From: Lewinellaceae bacterium
GTDB taxonomy: Bacteria; Bacteroidota; Bacteroidia; Chitinophagales; Saprospiraceae
Direction of reading: 5' to 3'
Assembly: GCA_016712415.1 (NCBI GenBank)
Contig: JADJRC010000019.1
Coordinates: 1-64,000, forward strand
DNA length: 64,000 nt
Under the pieces are notes generated by a model. That model worked only from the letters and a program-made list of their open reading frames with translations, did not search any database and was not told the origin of the DNA. A program made the translations under genes and the position numbers. Below, one piece after another: positions 7,604 to 16,324 of this stretch (position 1 is its first letter; the number at the start of each line of letters is the position of its first letter).

Positions 7604-10012
7604 ATGATGCTCCGCTTTTTTGCCACCCTTGGTTTTTTTGCCATTTTATTCAACCCCGAAAACTACGCCTGCGGCTACAATTTTGTCGGCGATTGTTCGA
7701 GCCGCATTTCCCTGAGCATCAATGGCACAACCGACAGCTTTGAAGTGGCCAACTGTCCCGGAGTGTTGCAGTTCGACGGATTCACGCTTGGTCGCTTGCA
7801 GTCGCTACACCTTTCCAGGGCTACGGGTGTGACCTGGGAAAGTTGCCAGAACAATGTTTCCGGTATGTCGCTCTTTTACCGGGTATATGAACAGGGGCTG
7901 CCTGCCGGAGGCTGGCAAAGTTTCAGCCTGGAGGAGGATTACAACACGCTGGACGGGCCCTATACAACGCGTTACCGCAGCCATAACACAGATATTGATC
8001 TCACAAACGGACTTGCCGTTGGGAAAACCTACGTCCTTGAAGTGTACTACCTGGCCGAAGTGGACACAATTGGCGACGATTTTATACCGGAAACAGGACT
8101 GTTGCTGGACAATAACGGACAGAATTACCATTTCACTTTCGGATACGACGGCCCCGCCGCGCCACCATTTGTAGTAGCAGTCACCAAAAATATCGGTGTC
8201 CGGTGCAACGGGGAGGCCAATGGGGTGGCCGGGGTGAGCGTATGCGGCAACCAGAACGGCTTGTTCCACCAATGGTCGACGGGGAGCAACAATTTCCCGA
8301 TCCTGACCAACCTGAGCGCCGGCATGTATTCTGTCACCGTCACGGGCAGCGGGCATACCGCAAGCGATACAATCGTCATTGCAGAGCCCCAACCGCTGGT
8401 GGCACAATTCTTTCCGGTAGCCGGAGTGGGCTGCGGAGGACTGCCGGGAGAGGCGACGGCGGTACCCTCGGGCGGCACATCACCATACGCTTACCTCTGG
8501 GCTAATGGTCAGGGAACGGCCACAGCCACCTTTGTCAATGCCGGCATGTATGCCGTAACAGTCACCGATGTTCATACCTGTAGCGCTGTTTTTTCTGTCG
8601 ATATACCGGCGCAACCTGTGGTGACAATCAGCGCAACGGTAGAAATATGCGGTGGCGAGGTCTTTGCCGTGGGCGGTCTGGAATTCGATCAAACCGGTTA
8701 TTTTGAATTGAACCTGCCGGGGTTGAACGGCGGCTGCGATACGGTGCTGCAATTAAGCCTCCATGTGCTGAACCCTGCTGCCGCGTTCGTCACACTGCCC
8801 GATACCGCACTGGTCACTTGTCTGAATCCGGTCGTCAATCTTTGCGCCGCCCCCGTTGCCGGTACAACGTACCAGTGGGCAGTTAACGGCACGCCTGTTT
8901 CCAATTCCCTTTGCCTGCCTGCCTCGCCCGGTGCAGCGGAATACGCACTCACTGCCCATACGGCCGGGCAGTCGAAAGTTTGCACGGCAAGCAGGGTGAT
9001 CCCACAGGAGGAGTATGTGGCGCAGCCTGCATTGTCTGCCTCGGGCACGCTGTCATTCCTGTCCAATTGTTACCAGGCCGACACCGCAGTTTTTGTTTTA
9101 TCTGCGACGAGTAATGCCCAGGGGGCATCATTTAATTGGTATCTCGACGGGCAATTGGTTTCTGCTGCCGATACCTGTACGGTACTTTCCACGGCATTCA
9201 ACTACCCGGATATTAACGCGCCGATTGTATTTGTGACCGATCAGTATGGCTTCCAGAACGGGCCGGTATTCGCTTTGCTGGATGTGACCGGGCCGCCTGA
9301 GCCGCCGGGCTTTACCATGGACCAGTCGCCCGACTTTTGTCTTCAAATGGTTGATGTAGTGCAATCCATATCCGGGAACCAGCCTCCGTATACCGCAGCG
9401 TGGAACGGAGCGGCTGTAGCTGCCGACAGTTTTTCGCTGCCGCCGGGCCCGTACGAAGTGGTCGTCACCGATGCAGCAGGGTGCAGCACGGTTTACCAAA
9501 CAAGTCTGGCGCCATTGTATACTACTTTGGTGGAGCATGTTCCGTATGGCGATTCGATCGGTGGTGTCGCCGGTATTTTTCTGAACGGCGACCCGGAAGC
9601 GTTTACCTATCTGTGGAGCACGGGCGATACCACTTCAGGTATCAACAACCTGGGACCCGGTCAGTTTTGCGTCACCGTCACGGAAACGGCAAGCGGGTGC
9701 AGCCTTTCTACCTGCCTTGCCATCCTGGTTCCGGCAGACGATGGCCCCGGGCTCCCGCGGCTTATGCTCTCGCCAAACCCCGCTGAGGCCGGCCAGTGGG
9801 TTGAAGCAAGCCTGCCGGAAAAAATTATAGCAAATGAATGGACGGCTGAAATACTCGATGTGCAGGGGAAAACGTTAAGAGGACTTCCTTGCCAGATAGA
9901 AGACAATCGATGGCGTTTTCGTATTCCGGACGGTATTTTGCCTGGTATTGTTGCAGTTCGCTTGCACGATCGAAGCGGCAAACAACTGGCCGGAAAATTG
10001 TTACTCCGCTAA
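7604..10012 (+). CDS. secreted surface protein with SprB-like repeats and T9SS sorting domain
   Basis: An 802-residue exported protein. The signal peptide is MMLRFFATLGFFAILFNP and is followed by a Cys-rich N-terminal domain (YACGYNFVGDCSS). From about residue 195 onward there are repeated SprB/PKD-like Ig modules of the form GxNxGxxxxxWSTG...LSAGxYxVTVTxxxxC, for example near 225-270, 290-330, 590-640 and 655-705. The last about 80 residues (LMLSPNPAEAGQ through GKLLLR) are a type A C-terminal sorting domain. This means transport through the outer membrane by the type IX system and anchoring at, or release from, the cell surface. The role is probably adhesion or matrix. Two ATGs (7604, 7607) start the signal peptide; the open frame extends to a TTG at 7583, which is unlikely to be used. 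Confidence 0.87.
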   Translation: MMLRFFATLGFFAILFNPENYACGYNFVGDCSSRISLSINGTTDSFEVANCPGVLQFDGFTLGRLQSLHLSRATGVTWESCQNNVSGMSLFYRVYEQGLPAGGWQSFSLEEDYNTLDGPYTTRYRSHNTDIDLTNGLAVGKTYVLEVYYLAEVDTIGDDFIPETGLLLDNNGQNYHFTFGYDGPAAPPFVVAVTKNIGVRCNGEANGVAGVSVCGNQNGLFHQWSTGSNNFPILTNLSAGMYSVTVTGSGHTASDTIVIAEPQPLVAQFFPVAGVGCGGLPGEATAVPSGGTSPYAYLWANGQGTATATFVNAGMYAVTVTDVHTCSAVFSVDIPAQPVVTISATVEICGGEVFAVGGLEFDQTGYFELNLPGLNGGCDTVLQLSLHVLNPAAAFVTLPDTALVTCLNPVVNLCAAPVAGTTYQWAVNGTPVSNSLCLPASPGAAEYALTAHTAGQSKVCTASRVIPQEEYVAQPALSASGTLSFLSNCYQADTAVFVLSATSNAQGASFNWYLDGQLVSAADTCTVLSTAFNYPDINAPIVFVTDQYGFQNGPVFALLDVTGPPEPPGFTMDQSPDFCLQMVDVVQSISGNQPPYTAAWNGAAVAADSFSLPPGPYEVVVTDAAGCSTVYQTSLAPLYTTLVEHVPYGDSIGGVAGIFLNGDPEAFTYLWSTGDTTSGINNLGPGQFCVTVTETASGCSLSTCLAILVPADDGPGLPRLMLSPNPAEAGQWVEASLPEKIIANEWTAEILDVQGKTLRGLPCQIEDNRWRFRIPDGILPGIVAVRLHDRSGKQLAGKLLLR

Positions 10013-10062
10013 ACCTGATTGATCACTTTCTGCCTGCAGTATTTTACATCCGAGTATTTTAC

Positions 10063-10070
10063 TACTTTTG
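10063..10070 (+). promoter_or_regulatory. possible promoter -7 box (TACTTTTG)
   Basis: Exact TAnnTTTG match in the intergenic gap before the lipoprotein gene at 10127, which would give a leader of about 50 bases. No clear TTTG -33 element. Confidence 0.45.
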
Positions 10071-10126
10071 CGGAAGTTTAAAATTGCAAAACATCCATTC
10101 TTATCACTATCAAAAATTTCCAAAAC

Positions 10127-10561
10127 ATGAGCAAAAAACTGTTTTTCCTCCCAGCTCTTCTTTTAGTTTCTGCTGCATTGTACTTCAGCTCCTGCGGCGA
10201 CGACTGCAAAGTTAAAATCGAAGATTTTGTTGGCCAATTCGCCGTTACGGAAGATTGTTCCAACAGCGCACCTTCTGCCTATACCGTGACGATCACCAAA
10301 GGTGCAACCGACACCGAAGTGAAGATTTCCAACTTTTGGAGTCTCTTCGGCGCTGCTGTTACGGCCAATGTAGACTGTGATTTCATCGACATCCCGCGCC
10401 AGGAGCCCGACAACGACAAGTACTTTGTTGAAGGTTCCGGTACCTTGAGCCAGGAAAATGACATCATCGTGATCAACATTACCTACAAAGTAACAGACGA
10501 GACCGATCCGGCCAACATTACGACGGATAATTGCACATCCACGCAATACATCAAGATCTGA
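10127..10561 (+). CDS. hypothetical lipoprotein
   Basis: A 144-residue protein with a type II signal peptide. MSKKLFFLPALLLVSAALYF leads into the lipobox SSC, so the Cys near residue 23 is the likely lipidated residue, followed by GDDCK. The mature part is an about 120-residue all-beta domain with alternating hydrophobic strands (YTVTITKG, TEVKISNF, IVINITYKV) and four Cys that may form disulfides. Small lipoproteins of this kind are common in Bacteroidota and mostly unassigned. It has its own promoter-like box and a strong terminator, so it is a single-gene unit. No function can be named. Confidence 0.8.
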   Translation: MSKKLFFLPALLLVSAALYFSSCGDDCKVKIEDFVGQFAVTEDCSNSAPSAYTVTITKGATDTEVKISNFWSLFGAAVTANVDCDFIDIPRQEPDNDKYFVEGSGTLSQENDIIVINITYKVTDETDPANITTDNCTSTQYIKI

Positions 10562-10582
10562 TCTTGGACTGATACAATAGTT

Positions 10583-10622
10583 AAAGCGGCAGTCCTGTTT
10601 GATCAGGGCTGCCGCTTTTTAT
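10583..10622 (+). terminator. rho-independent terminator of the lipoprotein gene
   Basis: AAAGCGGCAGTCCTG pairs with CAGGGCTGCCGCTTT around a 6-base loop (TTTGAT), giving about 15 pairs with one G-U, followed by a T-run. It starts about 20 bases after the stop codon. Confidence 0.9.
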
Positions 10623-10629
10623 ATGTAAC

Positions 10630-10818
10630 GCCAACCTCCGGTTGGCAGTACCGCCAACCTCCGGTTGGCAGAACCGCCAACCTCCGGTTGGCAGCACGAA
10701 ATGGTTGTTACCGGCAAGGTATCGCCAACCAGAGGTTGGCAACACATGAGAGGCTGTGTACTGCCAACCAGAGGTTGGCAACACATGAGAGGCTGTGTAC
10801 TGCCAACCGGAGGTTGGC
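10630..10818. repeat. array of six GCCAACC-N3-GGTTGGC palindromes
   Basis: Copies start at 10630, 10653, 10676, 10724, 10763 and 10802. Each is 17 bases with a 7-bp stem and a 3-base loop: TCC in copies 1-3, AGA in copies 4-5, and GGA in copy 6, which is copy 1 inverted. Copies 1-3 form a 23-bp tandem unit. Copies 4-5 form a perfect 39-bp tandem unit that includes the same spacer (AACACATGAGAGGCTGTGTA plus CT), and copy 6 is the start of a third. The array fills the space between two convergent terminators. Open frames through it are artefacts of the palindromes. It is not a CRISPR. Confidence 0.9.
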
Positions 10819-10828
10819 GATACTGGAC

Positions 10829-10866
10829 AAAAAAATCCCGGATTTTCCTGACAGAAAAACCCGGGA
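10829..10866 (-). terminator. rho-independent terminator of the 10896-11354 gene
   Basis: On the minus strand TCCCGGGTTTTTCT pairs with AGGAAAATCCGGGA across a short loop, followed by seven T (the A-run at 10829-10835). It lies 30 bases after the stop codon of the minus-strand gene. Confidence 0.85.
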
Positions 10867-10895
10867 CAGTATGGTAATACCGGATCGGAAGGCGA

Positions 10896-11354
10896 TTATT
10901 TACCGCCGCCGCCCTGCATTTTTGCTTTCTTTTTATCAGTATTCGGTGGTGCGCCCTGCATTTTGTCTGCTTTTTCCTGGGTGTTTGGAGCGCCCTCAAT
11001 TTTGCTCTTTTTGGGATCGGTAGGAGCGGGAGCAGGTTGCGGAAGCGGGTCTACAGCCGGGCCTTTGCCACCTGTACCGGCTTTGGACTTCGGTTTGGAC
11101 GCTTTGGCGGGCTTCTTGCCGGCAGCCTCATCGGCGGCGCGCTGAGCCAGGATTTCGTCGAAACGACGCTGTGCTTCCATGTTTACTTTCTCCGAACATT
11201 CCTGATCTTTTTGCATACGGATCTCGTCGAGCTTCATCGTCACCATTTGGGCGATTTCAGCCTTTTGTTGTTCCAGCGTTTTACCGTCGAATGCGGAAAA
11301 AACGAAGAAGCCGGCAACGGCTACAATGCCGAGCATGAGCAGTTTTTTATTCAT
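10896..11354 (-). CDS. small exported Pro/Lys-rich protein, unknown
   Basis: A 152-residue protein. The N-terminus MNKKLLMLGIVAVAGFFVFS is a signal peptide or membrane anchor. It is followed by a charged helical segment (about 25-75, LEQQKAEIAQMV... QRRFDEILAQRAADEA) predicted as coiled coil, then a low-complexity Lys/Pro/Ala tail. The tail ends in repeated units KIEGAPNTQEKADKMQGAP and PNTDKKKAKMQGGGGK. The helical segment resembles that of the neighbouring 81-residue lipoprotein (E/Q-rich, Glu-Cys-x-x-x-hydrophobic, Arg-x-x-E), suggesting an old duplication. Both are on the same strand 54 bases apart and may share the promoter upstream of the lipoprotein. No family is recognised. Confidence 0.7.
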   Translation of the reverse strand: MNKKLLMLGIVAVAGFFVFSAFDGKTLEQQKAEIAQMVTMKLDEIRMQKDQECSEKVNMEAQRRFDEILAQRAADEAAGKKPAKASKPKSKAGTGGKGPAVDPLPQPAPAPTDPKKSKIEGAPNTQEKADKMQGAPPNTDKKKAKMQGGGGK

Positions 11355-11408
11355 CGTGATTGAATTTTTACTGTGAAAAGTTAGTGATGGTAGTTACCGG
11401 GTGCGGGA

Positions 11409-11654
11409 TTACTGCACCTGCGGCTGCGCTGCGGCAGCTTCCATGTCAAGCTGGTTGACCCGTTCCTGAACACGTGTTTCAAATTCTGCATCGCATTTGG
11501 CGGCCATTTCGCTTTCAACGGCGGCACGTCCGGCTTCAACACCTTTTTGAACTTCAGCGTCGAACTGCTCCTGTGTAAGCAGTTTTTCGCCGCAGGAAGC
11601 CATGGTGAACGCCAAAGCGACCCCGGCAAGAATTCCCAAGACAGTTTTTTTCAT
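11409..11654 (-). CDS. small lipoprotein with coiled-coil segment, unknown
   Basis: An 81-residue lipoprotein. MKKTVLGILAGVALAFTMAS precedes the lipidated Cys in the lipobox MASC. The short mature part (EKLLTQEQFDAEVQKGVEAG onward) is a charged amphipathic helix ending in a Gln/Ala-rich tail. A longer open frame reaches upstream to about 11735, but the ATG at 11654 begins a textbook signal peptide and lies 37 bases behind a promoter-like box. It pairs with the downstream small exported protein, which has a comparable helix with one Cys, so the two may interact or be paralogues. No function is known. Confidence 0.75.
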   Translation of the reverse strand: MKKTVLGILAGVALAFTMASCGEKLLTQEQFDAEVQKGVEAGRAAVESEMAAKCDAEFETRVQERVNQLDMEAAAAQPQVQ

Positions 11655-11690
11655 GTTAAGAATTGTTTTGTTAGTTAAAAAATTACTGTG

Positions 11691-11698
11691 CAAAAGTA
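11691..11698 (-). promoter_or_regulatory. possible promoter -7 box (TACTTTTG)
   Basis: Exact TAnnTTTG on the minus strand, 36 bases upstream of the 81-residue lipoprotein. A TTTG lies further upstream (complement of 11723-11726) at 24 bases, slightly wider than the usual 19-21. Confidence 0.45.
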
Positions 11699-11898
11699 GA
11701 GCAGATGCTTGGAATGATCGTACAAATGGCCGCAAAAATTATGGCTCGCCGAGCGTCCGTAATATTGCCGGCCTGATTTTCCAACCAGTCTGTGGATAAA
11801 TAAACGGCAATTTCGTCCTATCATTGTTTCTCCAAAACTACCGTCGATCAATCCGGAACAGGATGCGTGGTAGTGGCGTAATTGCACAATATACAGGT

Positions 11899-13935
11899 AT
11901 GTTTTTTTTCAACAGGATATTACTGGTTATTGCTGTTTGCTTCACCGGAAATGGATTATTGGCTCAAACGGAAGACCCGTCTACGGGCGAACTGCTGGAG
12001 AATTTTTTTCGCGACAATGAACAGGCCACCGAATCCGACGCCCAGATTTTTCTTGAAAACCTGGAAAACTACCGCTCCCGGCCGCTCAACCTGAACCGCG
12101 CCACACGCGACGACCTGCTGGGGCTGCGCCTGCTCAATGAAATCCAGGTGGATAATTTTATGGACTACCGGGATCGGTTCGGGCCACTGCTCAACGAGTA
12201 TGAATTGCAGGCTGTTCCGGGCTGGGGATTGGCCGATATCCGCCGCATCCTGCTGTTTGCAAAGGTCGTCACCGGTCTCGATACCCGGAACGTCAATATC
12301 CTGCACGGGATATATGAGGGCGACAATGAATTGCTGTTGCGCTGGGGCCGCCCCGACCCACCCAATTACGTGGCCCGCACCGCCGAAGGCGAACCAAATG
12401 CGTGGGCATTCCGGTACAGGCATACGTTTGACAATCGACTGCGCTTTGGATTTACGGCGGAAACCGACCCCGGCGAAGCCTTTTTCAGCAAGAGCAACAA
12501 GCACGGTTTCGACTTTTACAGCGCACACCTGTTCGTCCAAAACCTGAACAATACGGTAAAAGCGCTGGCTCTTGGCGACTTCTCCGCCCGGTTTGGACAG
12601 GGCCTGCTGCTGCAAACAGGTTTTTCTCCCGGCAAATCGGCCGAAACGGTATCCGTCGCCCGCGGCGGCCGCAAGGTGAACGCCTATTCCGCCTTCGGAG
12701 AAACGTTCTTTTTTCGTGGAGCCGCTGCGACTATAAAGGCCGGTAAACACCTGGAAATCACTGCCTTGTACTCCAGCCGCTTGCGCGACGCAAACGTTGT
12801 GACTCCAGATACCGCCGATTTGGAGTTTCCGGAGATCGTGTTCACTTCCGTGCAGAGTTCGGGTTACCACCGCACCGCCTCCGAAATTGCGGATGAAAAA
12901 GCTTTGCGCGAGCAGGTGGCGGGGTTTTCTGCCCAATGGGCCTGGAAAATGGGACATATTGCCGTCAACGGCCTTCATTTGCAATACGATAAACCCTGGA
13001 ACCCGGCGCCGGCGGCATACCGCCAGTTCGTCTTCCGCGGCAACAGCCTGACCGGACTCAGCCTCGACTATTCCTGGCGACGCCGCAACTGGGTGCTGTT
13101 CGGCGAAACGGCGCGCAGCGATAATGGCGCCGTGGCTACCCTGAACAGCGTTTTGTTTTCACCCGACCGGCATGTAACGCTGACCGCATTACACCGTTCG
13201 TTTCCAAAGAATTACCAATCCGTTTATGCCTTGCCGTTTGCCGAATCTTCCGGCGCTGCCAACGAACAGGGACTTTACCTCGGAGCGGATATTCGTTACA
13301 TAAGGCGCTGGCAGATAAATGTTTATGCCGACGTTTGGCGGCACCCCTGGCTGCGCTTCGGGGTGAGCGCCCCGTCCCGCGGAAGGGAGTTTCTGGCGAG
13401 GGTATTGTGGACGAAAAGCAAAACGTTTTCGGCCTATCTGCTTTGGCAGAGTGAAACCAAGGAGCGCGACAGCGACCTGGAGGGTATAACAGGATTGCTG
13501 GAAAACCAGCGCGACCGACTGCGATTGCACGCTACCTATAAGGTATTGCCCGCAGTGGAAATGCGGAGCCGGATCGAATGGACTACTTTCCGGGTTGACA
13601 GGGACAACAGGAGTAAAGGATATATTGCATATCAGGAGGCTGTTATCCGGCCTGTCGGCTCCCGGTTGTCCGGCGCGCTGCGGTATGCCATATTTGATAC
13701 GGAAAACTTTGATACCCGCGTATTTGCCTTTGAGAACGACCTGTTCTCCTCCATATCTATTCCGGCATTTTCGGGCCGTGGCACACGCTGGTATGTAAAT
13801 ATGCAGTGGCGGGTCAACGACTGGATGCGCCTGGAAGCCAGGTATGAACAGACGGATCAGGAAAAAGCGGTTACCAGCAGCGGGACGACGGGCAGGGAAA
13901 AGTACTGGAAAGTTCAGGCCAGGTTTCGGTTCTGA
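11899..13935 (+). CDS. helix-hairpin-helix plus beta-barrel outer-membrane-type protein
   Basis: A 678-residue exported protein. The signal peptide is MFFFNRILLVIAVCFTGNGL and is cleaved near LLAQ. It is followed by a ComEA-like double helix-hairpin-helix region (about residues 45-125; PLNLNRATRDDLLGLRLL, then ELQAVPGWGLADIRRIL). From about 150 to the end there are alternating amphipathic strands with many aromatic girdle residues, finishing in the barrel-type KVQARFRF terminus. This architecture is widespread in Bacteroidota and mostly annotated only by the HhH domain. A role in outer-membrane transport or DNA contact is conceivable but not shown. The start at 11899 is chosen for the signal peptide; the frame is open to 11824. 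Confidence 0.8.
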   Translation: MFFFNRILLVIAVCFTGNGLLAQTEDPSTGELLENFFRDNEQATESDAQIFLENLENYRSRPLNLNRATRDDLLGLRLLNEIQVDNFMDYRDRFGPLLNEYELQAVPGWGLADIRRILLFAKVVTGLDTRNVNILHGIYEGDNELLLRWGRPDPPNYVARTAEGEPNAWAFRYRHTFDNRLRFGFTAETDPGEAFFSKSNKHGFDFYSAHLFVQNLNNTVKALALGDFSARFGQGLLLQTGFSPGKSAETVSVARGGRKVNAYSAFGETFFFRGAAATIKAGKHLEITALYSSRLRDANVVTPDTADLEFPEIVFTSVQSSGYHRTASEIADEKALREQVAGFSAQWAWKMGHIAVNGLHLQYDKPWNPAPAAYRQFVFRGNSLTGLSLDYSWRRRNWVLFGETARSDNGAVATLNSVLFSPDRHVTLTALHRSFPKNYQSVYALPFAESSGAANEQGLYLGADIRYIRRWQINVYADVWRHPWLRFGVSAPSRGREFLARVLWTKSKTFSAYLLWQSETKERDSDLEGITGLLENQRDRLRLHATYKVLPAVEMRSRIEWTTFRVDRDNRSKGYIAYQEAVIRPVGSRLSGALRYAIFDTENFDTRVFAFENDLFSSISIPAFSGRGTRWYVNMQWRVNDWMRLEARYEQTDQEKAVTSSGTTGREKYWKVQARFRF

Positions 13936-13951
13936 AACCCTGCAGGGAAAA

Positions 13952-14209
13952 TCAATTAATGGCTTCTACGCCGACAATTTCGGGAATTTTGCCCCGAATC
14001 GCCTCCTGGATTCCTGCGCGGAGGGTCATGGCCGACATCGAACAGGATTCGCACATACCTTTCCAGCGTATCTTGACGTGCATATCGTCGGTCAGTTCTA
14101 CCACCTCGACATCACCGCCGTCTACCTGCAAATGAGGCCTGACCAAGCTGAGGGCATCTTCAATTCGATCGAGCATTTCCTGTTTATCGTTCATTCTCCA
14201 AAATTTCAT
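13952..14209 (-). CDS. NifU C-terminal-domain (Nfu-type) Fe-S scaffold protein
   Basis: An 85-residue single-domain protein of the Nfu type. The motif LVRPHLQVDGGDVEVV is followed by MCESCSMSAMTLR, in which the CxxC pair holds a bridging Fe-S cluster between two subunits. Function in the family is assembly or delivery of Fe-S clusters in the cytoplasm. Two starts are possible: ATG at 14209 (MKFWRMNDK) or ATG at 14194 (MNDKQEML); the latter matches the family N-terminus better. It converges on the beta-barrel gene with 16 bases between stop codons. Confidence 0.9.
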   Translation of the reverse strand: MKFWRMNDKQEMLDRIEDALSLVRPHLQVDGGDVEVVELTDDMHVKIRWKGMCESCSMSAMTLRAGIQEAIRGKIPEIVGVEAIN

Positions 14210-14266
14210 GCAAAGGTAACCCGAAAAACGGGCTTTTGTTGATAGTGCCCCGCGATATATGCATAC

Positions 14267-14872
14267 TCAGCGTTTCAGTTTGTCGCGGTACAACTCCCGC
14301 ATCTTTCTCACCTTGGGGGCAATGACAATGCTGCAGTAAGGCTGGTATGGGTTTTCCTTGTAGTAGTTCTGGTGATAGGTCTCCGCTTTGAAGAATTCAG
14401 GAGCGGGGCTGATCTCCGTTACCACGGGGTGGTCCCAGATTTCGCCTGCTGCCTTTTTGGCCGCTTCGGCGATCTCCTGTTGCTCCGGAGTATGGTAAAA
14501 AATGACAGAGCGGTATTGCGTACCAATATCGTTGCCCTGCTGGTTGAGCGTGGTCGGATCGTGGGTCGTAAAGAAAATATCCAGTATTTCCCGGTAGGTG
14601 ATGACAGTGGGGTCGAAAGTGATTCGTACGACTTCGGCATGACCGGTCAGGCCCGTACATATCTCCCGGTAACCGGGGTTGGTTGTATTGCCGCCGGAAT
14701 ATCCGCTTTCGAGCGACAGCACGCCGGTCAGGTCCTGTAAAACGGCCTCCACACACCAGAAACAGCCGCCGCCGAGGGTTGCCACTTCGGTTCGGTCGGA
14801 TGTCGGGGTTGAAGGAATCGCGGTACTATCCATGGTTTTGTTCATAACAGCAGGTTTTGCAGGCACATACAA
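14267..14872 (-). CDS. msrA: peptide-methionine (S)-S-oxide reductase
   Basis: Reduces methionine-S-sulfoxide in proteins using thioredoxin. The catalytic motif GGGCFWCVEA is near residue 35, followed by SGYSGG, the substrate-contact GHAEVVRI, and YRSVIFYHTPEQ. The 201 residues include an N-terminal extension (MYVPAKPAVMNKTMDS and following) before the catalytic core. Starts at Met10 or Met14 are equally possible. The C-terminal resolving-Cys region is short, with YQPYCSIVIAPK carrying one Cys. No MsrB domain is fused. It is the next gene to the Nfu gene on the same strand, 57 bases away. Confidence 0.95.
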   Translation of the reverse strand: MYVPAKPAVMNKTMDSTAIPSTPTSDRTEVATLGGGCFWCVEAVLQDLTGVLSLESGYSGGNTTNPGYREICTGLTGHAEVVRITFDPTVITYREILDIFFTTHDPTTLNQQGNDIGTQYRSVIFYHTPEQQEIAEAAKKAAGEIWDHPVVTEISPAPEFFKAETYHQNYYKENPYQPYCSIVIAPKVRKMRELYRDKLKR

Positions 14873-14965
14873 CGGCTGAAGGGCGCTTTGGGTTTAAAGC
14901 CGACGGAAAGGCGTTATCTTTTGTCGTCCAGCGAACATTTCAGGGCTCAAACACTGCCCGGGTCT

Positions 14966-16165
14966 TCAATCAACCACTTCAATTCCGTTTGAAGGGCGAA
15001 CAACATAACTGTTTATTTTTCTGCTAAATACACGTTGATAATCTGCATCAAGCGATTGGGTAAATGCCTCGACGGCCTCGTTTTTTACCAGGTTGATCGT
15101 GCAGCCCCCGAACCCGCCACCCATCATACGCGAGCCGGTTACCGCATCATCGACACGTGCAGCATTCACCATAAAATTCAATTCCGGGCAACTCACCTCA
15201 TATGCCCTGTCCAGGCCGTCGTGCGTTTGGTACATGAGTCTGCCGAGTTGCCGTAAATCGTTTTCCCGCAGGGCGGTACAGGCCTGTTCGACCCGCGCTA
15301 TCTCTTCGACTACGTACAGGCAACGGTTGTATACCGACGGACGGAGCTGGTTTTCGTGGGCTTTCAACAGATCAGTGGATACGTCGCGGAGGCTGGCAAT
15401 GTCTGGATAATAGCGCTTTAAAATAGCTACGCCTTCTTCACATTCCCGGCGGCGGGTATTGTATTCCGACGCGACAAGGGCGTGTTTTACACCCGAATCG
15501 CACAATACGAGGCTATGATCCGGCATCCGGAAAGGAATGTATTCGTAATCCAGGCTTCGGCAATCCAGTTTGATCACATTGCCGGCCCTGCCCATCACCG
15601 AGGCAAACATATCCATGATACCGCATTGCATGCCGACAAAATTGTTTTCACCGCGCTGCGCAAGCCGGATGATGTCCAGTTGGGACAACCCGAGCCCATA
15701 CAGCGCGTCAAGAACGAACATGGCGCCGCTTTCGAGGGCTGCCGACGACGACAGTCCCGCCCCCAGTGGTACGTTGCCTCCAAAGGCGAGGTTCAGTCCG
15801 CCGAACTCCAGACCATCTTTCCGCGCTTCGCTGAATACGCCCAACAGGTAATTCACCCAGGTAAACTGTTTTTGAAAAACCAGGGGCTGGTGTTCTGAAA
15901 TGAAATGCTCGTTCAAGTCCGCTGCGTAGAACGCAAAACGCCTGTCATTGCGCTTTCCTGCGGCAAACCAAATCGCCTTGTCGATGGCTGCGGGCAATAC
16001 CAGGCCGCCGTTATAATCGGTGTGTTCGCCGATCAGGTTGATGCGCCCCGGCGCCCGGACGACAATATCAGGCCTGGCGGAAAAAATGGAGGTGAATGTT
16101 GTGCTTACGATGTTGGGATGCATGAATCTGGTAAAGTTCTCCATCGTGAAAACGAGATGGGGCAA
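14966..16165 (-). CDS. galK: galactokinase
   Basis: Phosphorylates alpha-D-galactose to galactose 1-phosphate (Leloir pathway, cytoplasm). The 399-residue protein carries all GHMP-kinase motifs: the sugar-recognition PGRINLIGEHTDYNGG near residue 39, the ATP-binding GAGLSSSAALESG near 135, and the C-terminal GGGFGGCTINLV near 350. Alternative starts are Met8 (MENFTRF) and Met15; most homologues begin close to these. No galT or mutarotase is adjacent, and the divergent neighbour is the beta-helix lipoprotein, so galactose genes are not clustered here. Confidence 0.95.
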   Translation of the reverse strand: MPHLVFTMENFTRFMHPNIVSTTFTSIFSARPDIVVRAPGRINLIGEHTDYNGGLVLPAAIDKAIWFAAGKRNDRRFAFYAADLNEHFISEHQPLVFQKQFTWVNYLLGVFSEARKDGLEFGGLNLAFGGNVPLGAGLSSSAALESGAMFVLDALYGLGLSQLDIIRLAQRGENNFVGMQCGIMDMFASVMGRAGNVIKLDCRSLDYEYIPFRMPDHSLVLCDSGVKHALVASEYNTRRRECEEGVAILKRYYPDIASLRDVSTDLLKAHENQLRPSVYNRCLYVVEEIARVEQACTALRENDLRQLGRLMYQTHDGLDRAYEVSCPELNFMVNAARVDDAVTGSRMMGGGFGGCTINLVKNEAVEAFTQSLDADYQRVFSRKINSYVVRPSNGIEVVD

Positions 16166-16324
16166 TAATCCATATTGTTGCCTAAATGTGACGATTTTAG
16201 CGGGGTCTTGGACTGGTTTTTGTATGCAGAGTTGACTAATCTTGCAGCATTAACAAACACTAAGTACTGTGACAAGGTTATTCAAATCATTTTGTCAAAG
16301 TATTTGCATCTGTTTTCGGTCACA

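Noticed and set aside
10630..10818. CRISPR array
   Set aside because: The repeated unit is palindromic and only 17 bases, the spacers are 6-31 bases, two spacers are identical, and no cas gene is present.
10581..10999. Open frames through the palindrome array
   Set aside because: They translate the repeats themselves (LPTSGWR-type units) on both strands and cross two terminators.
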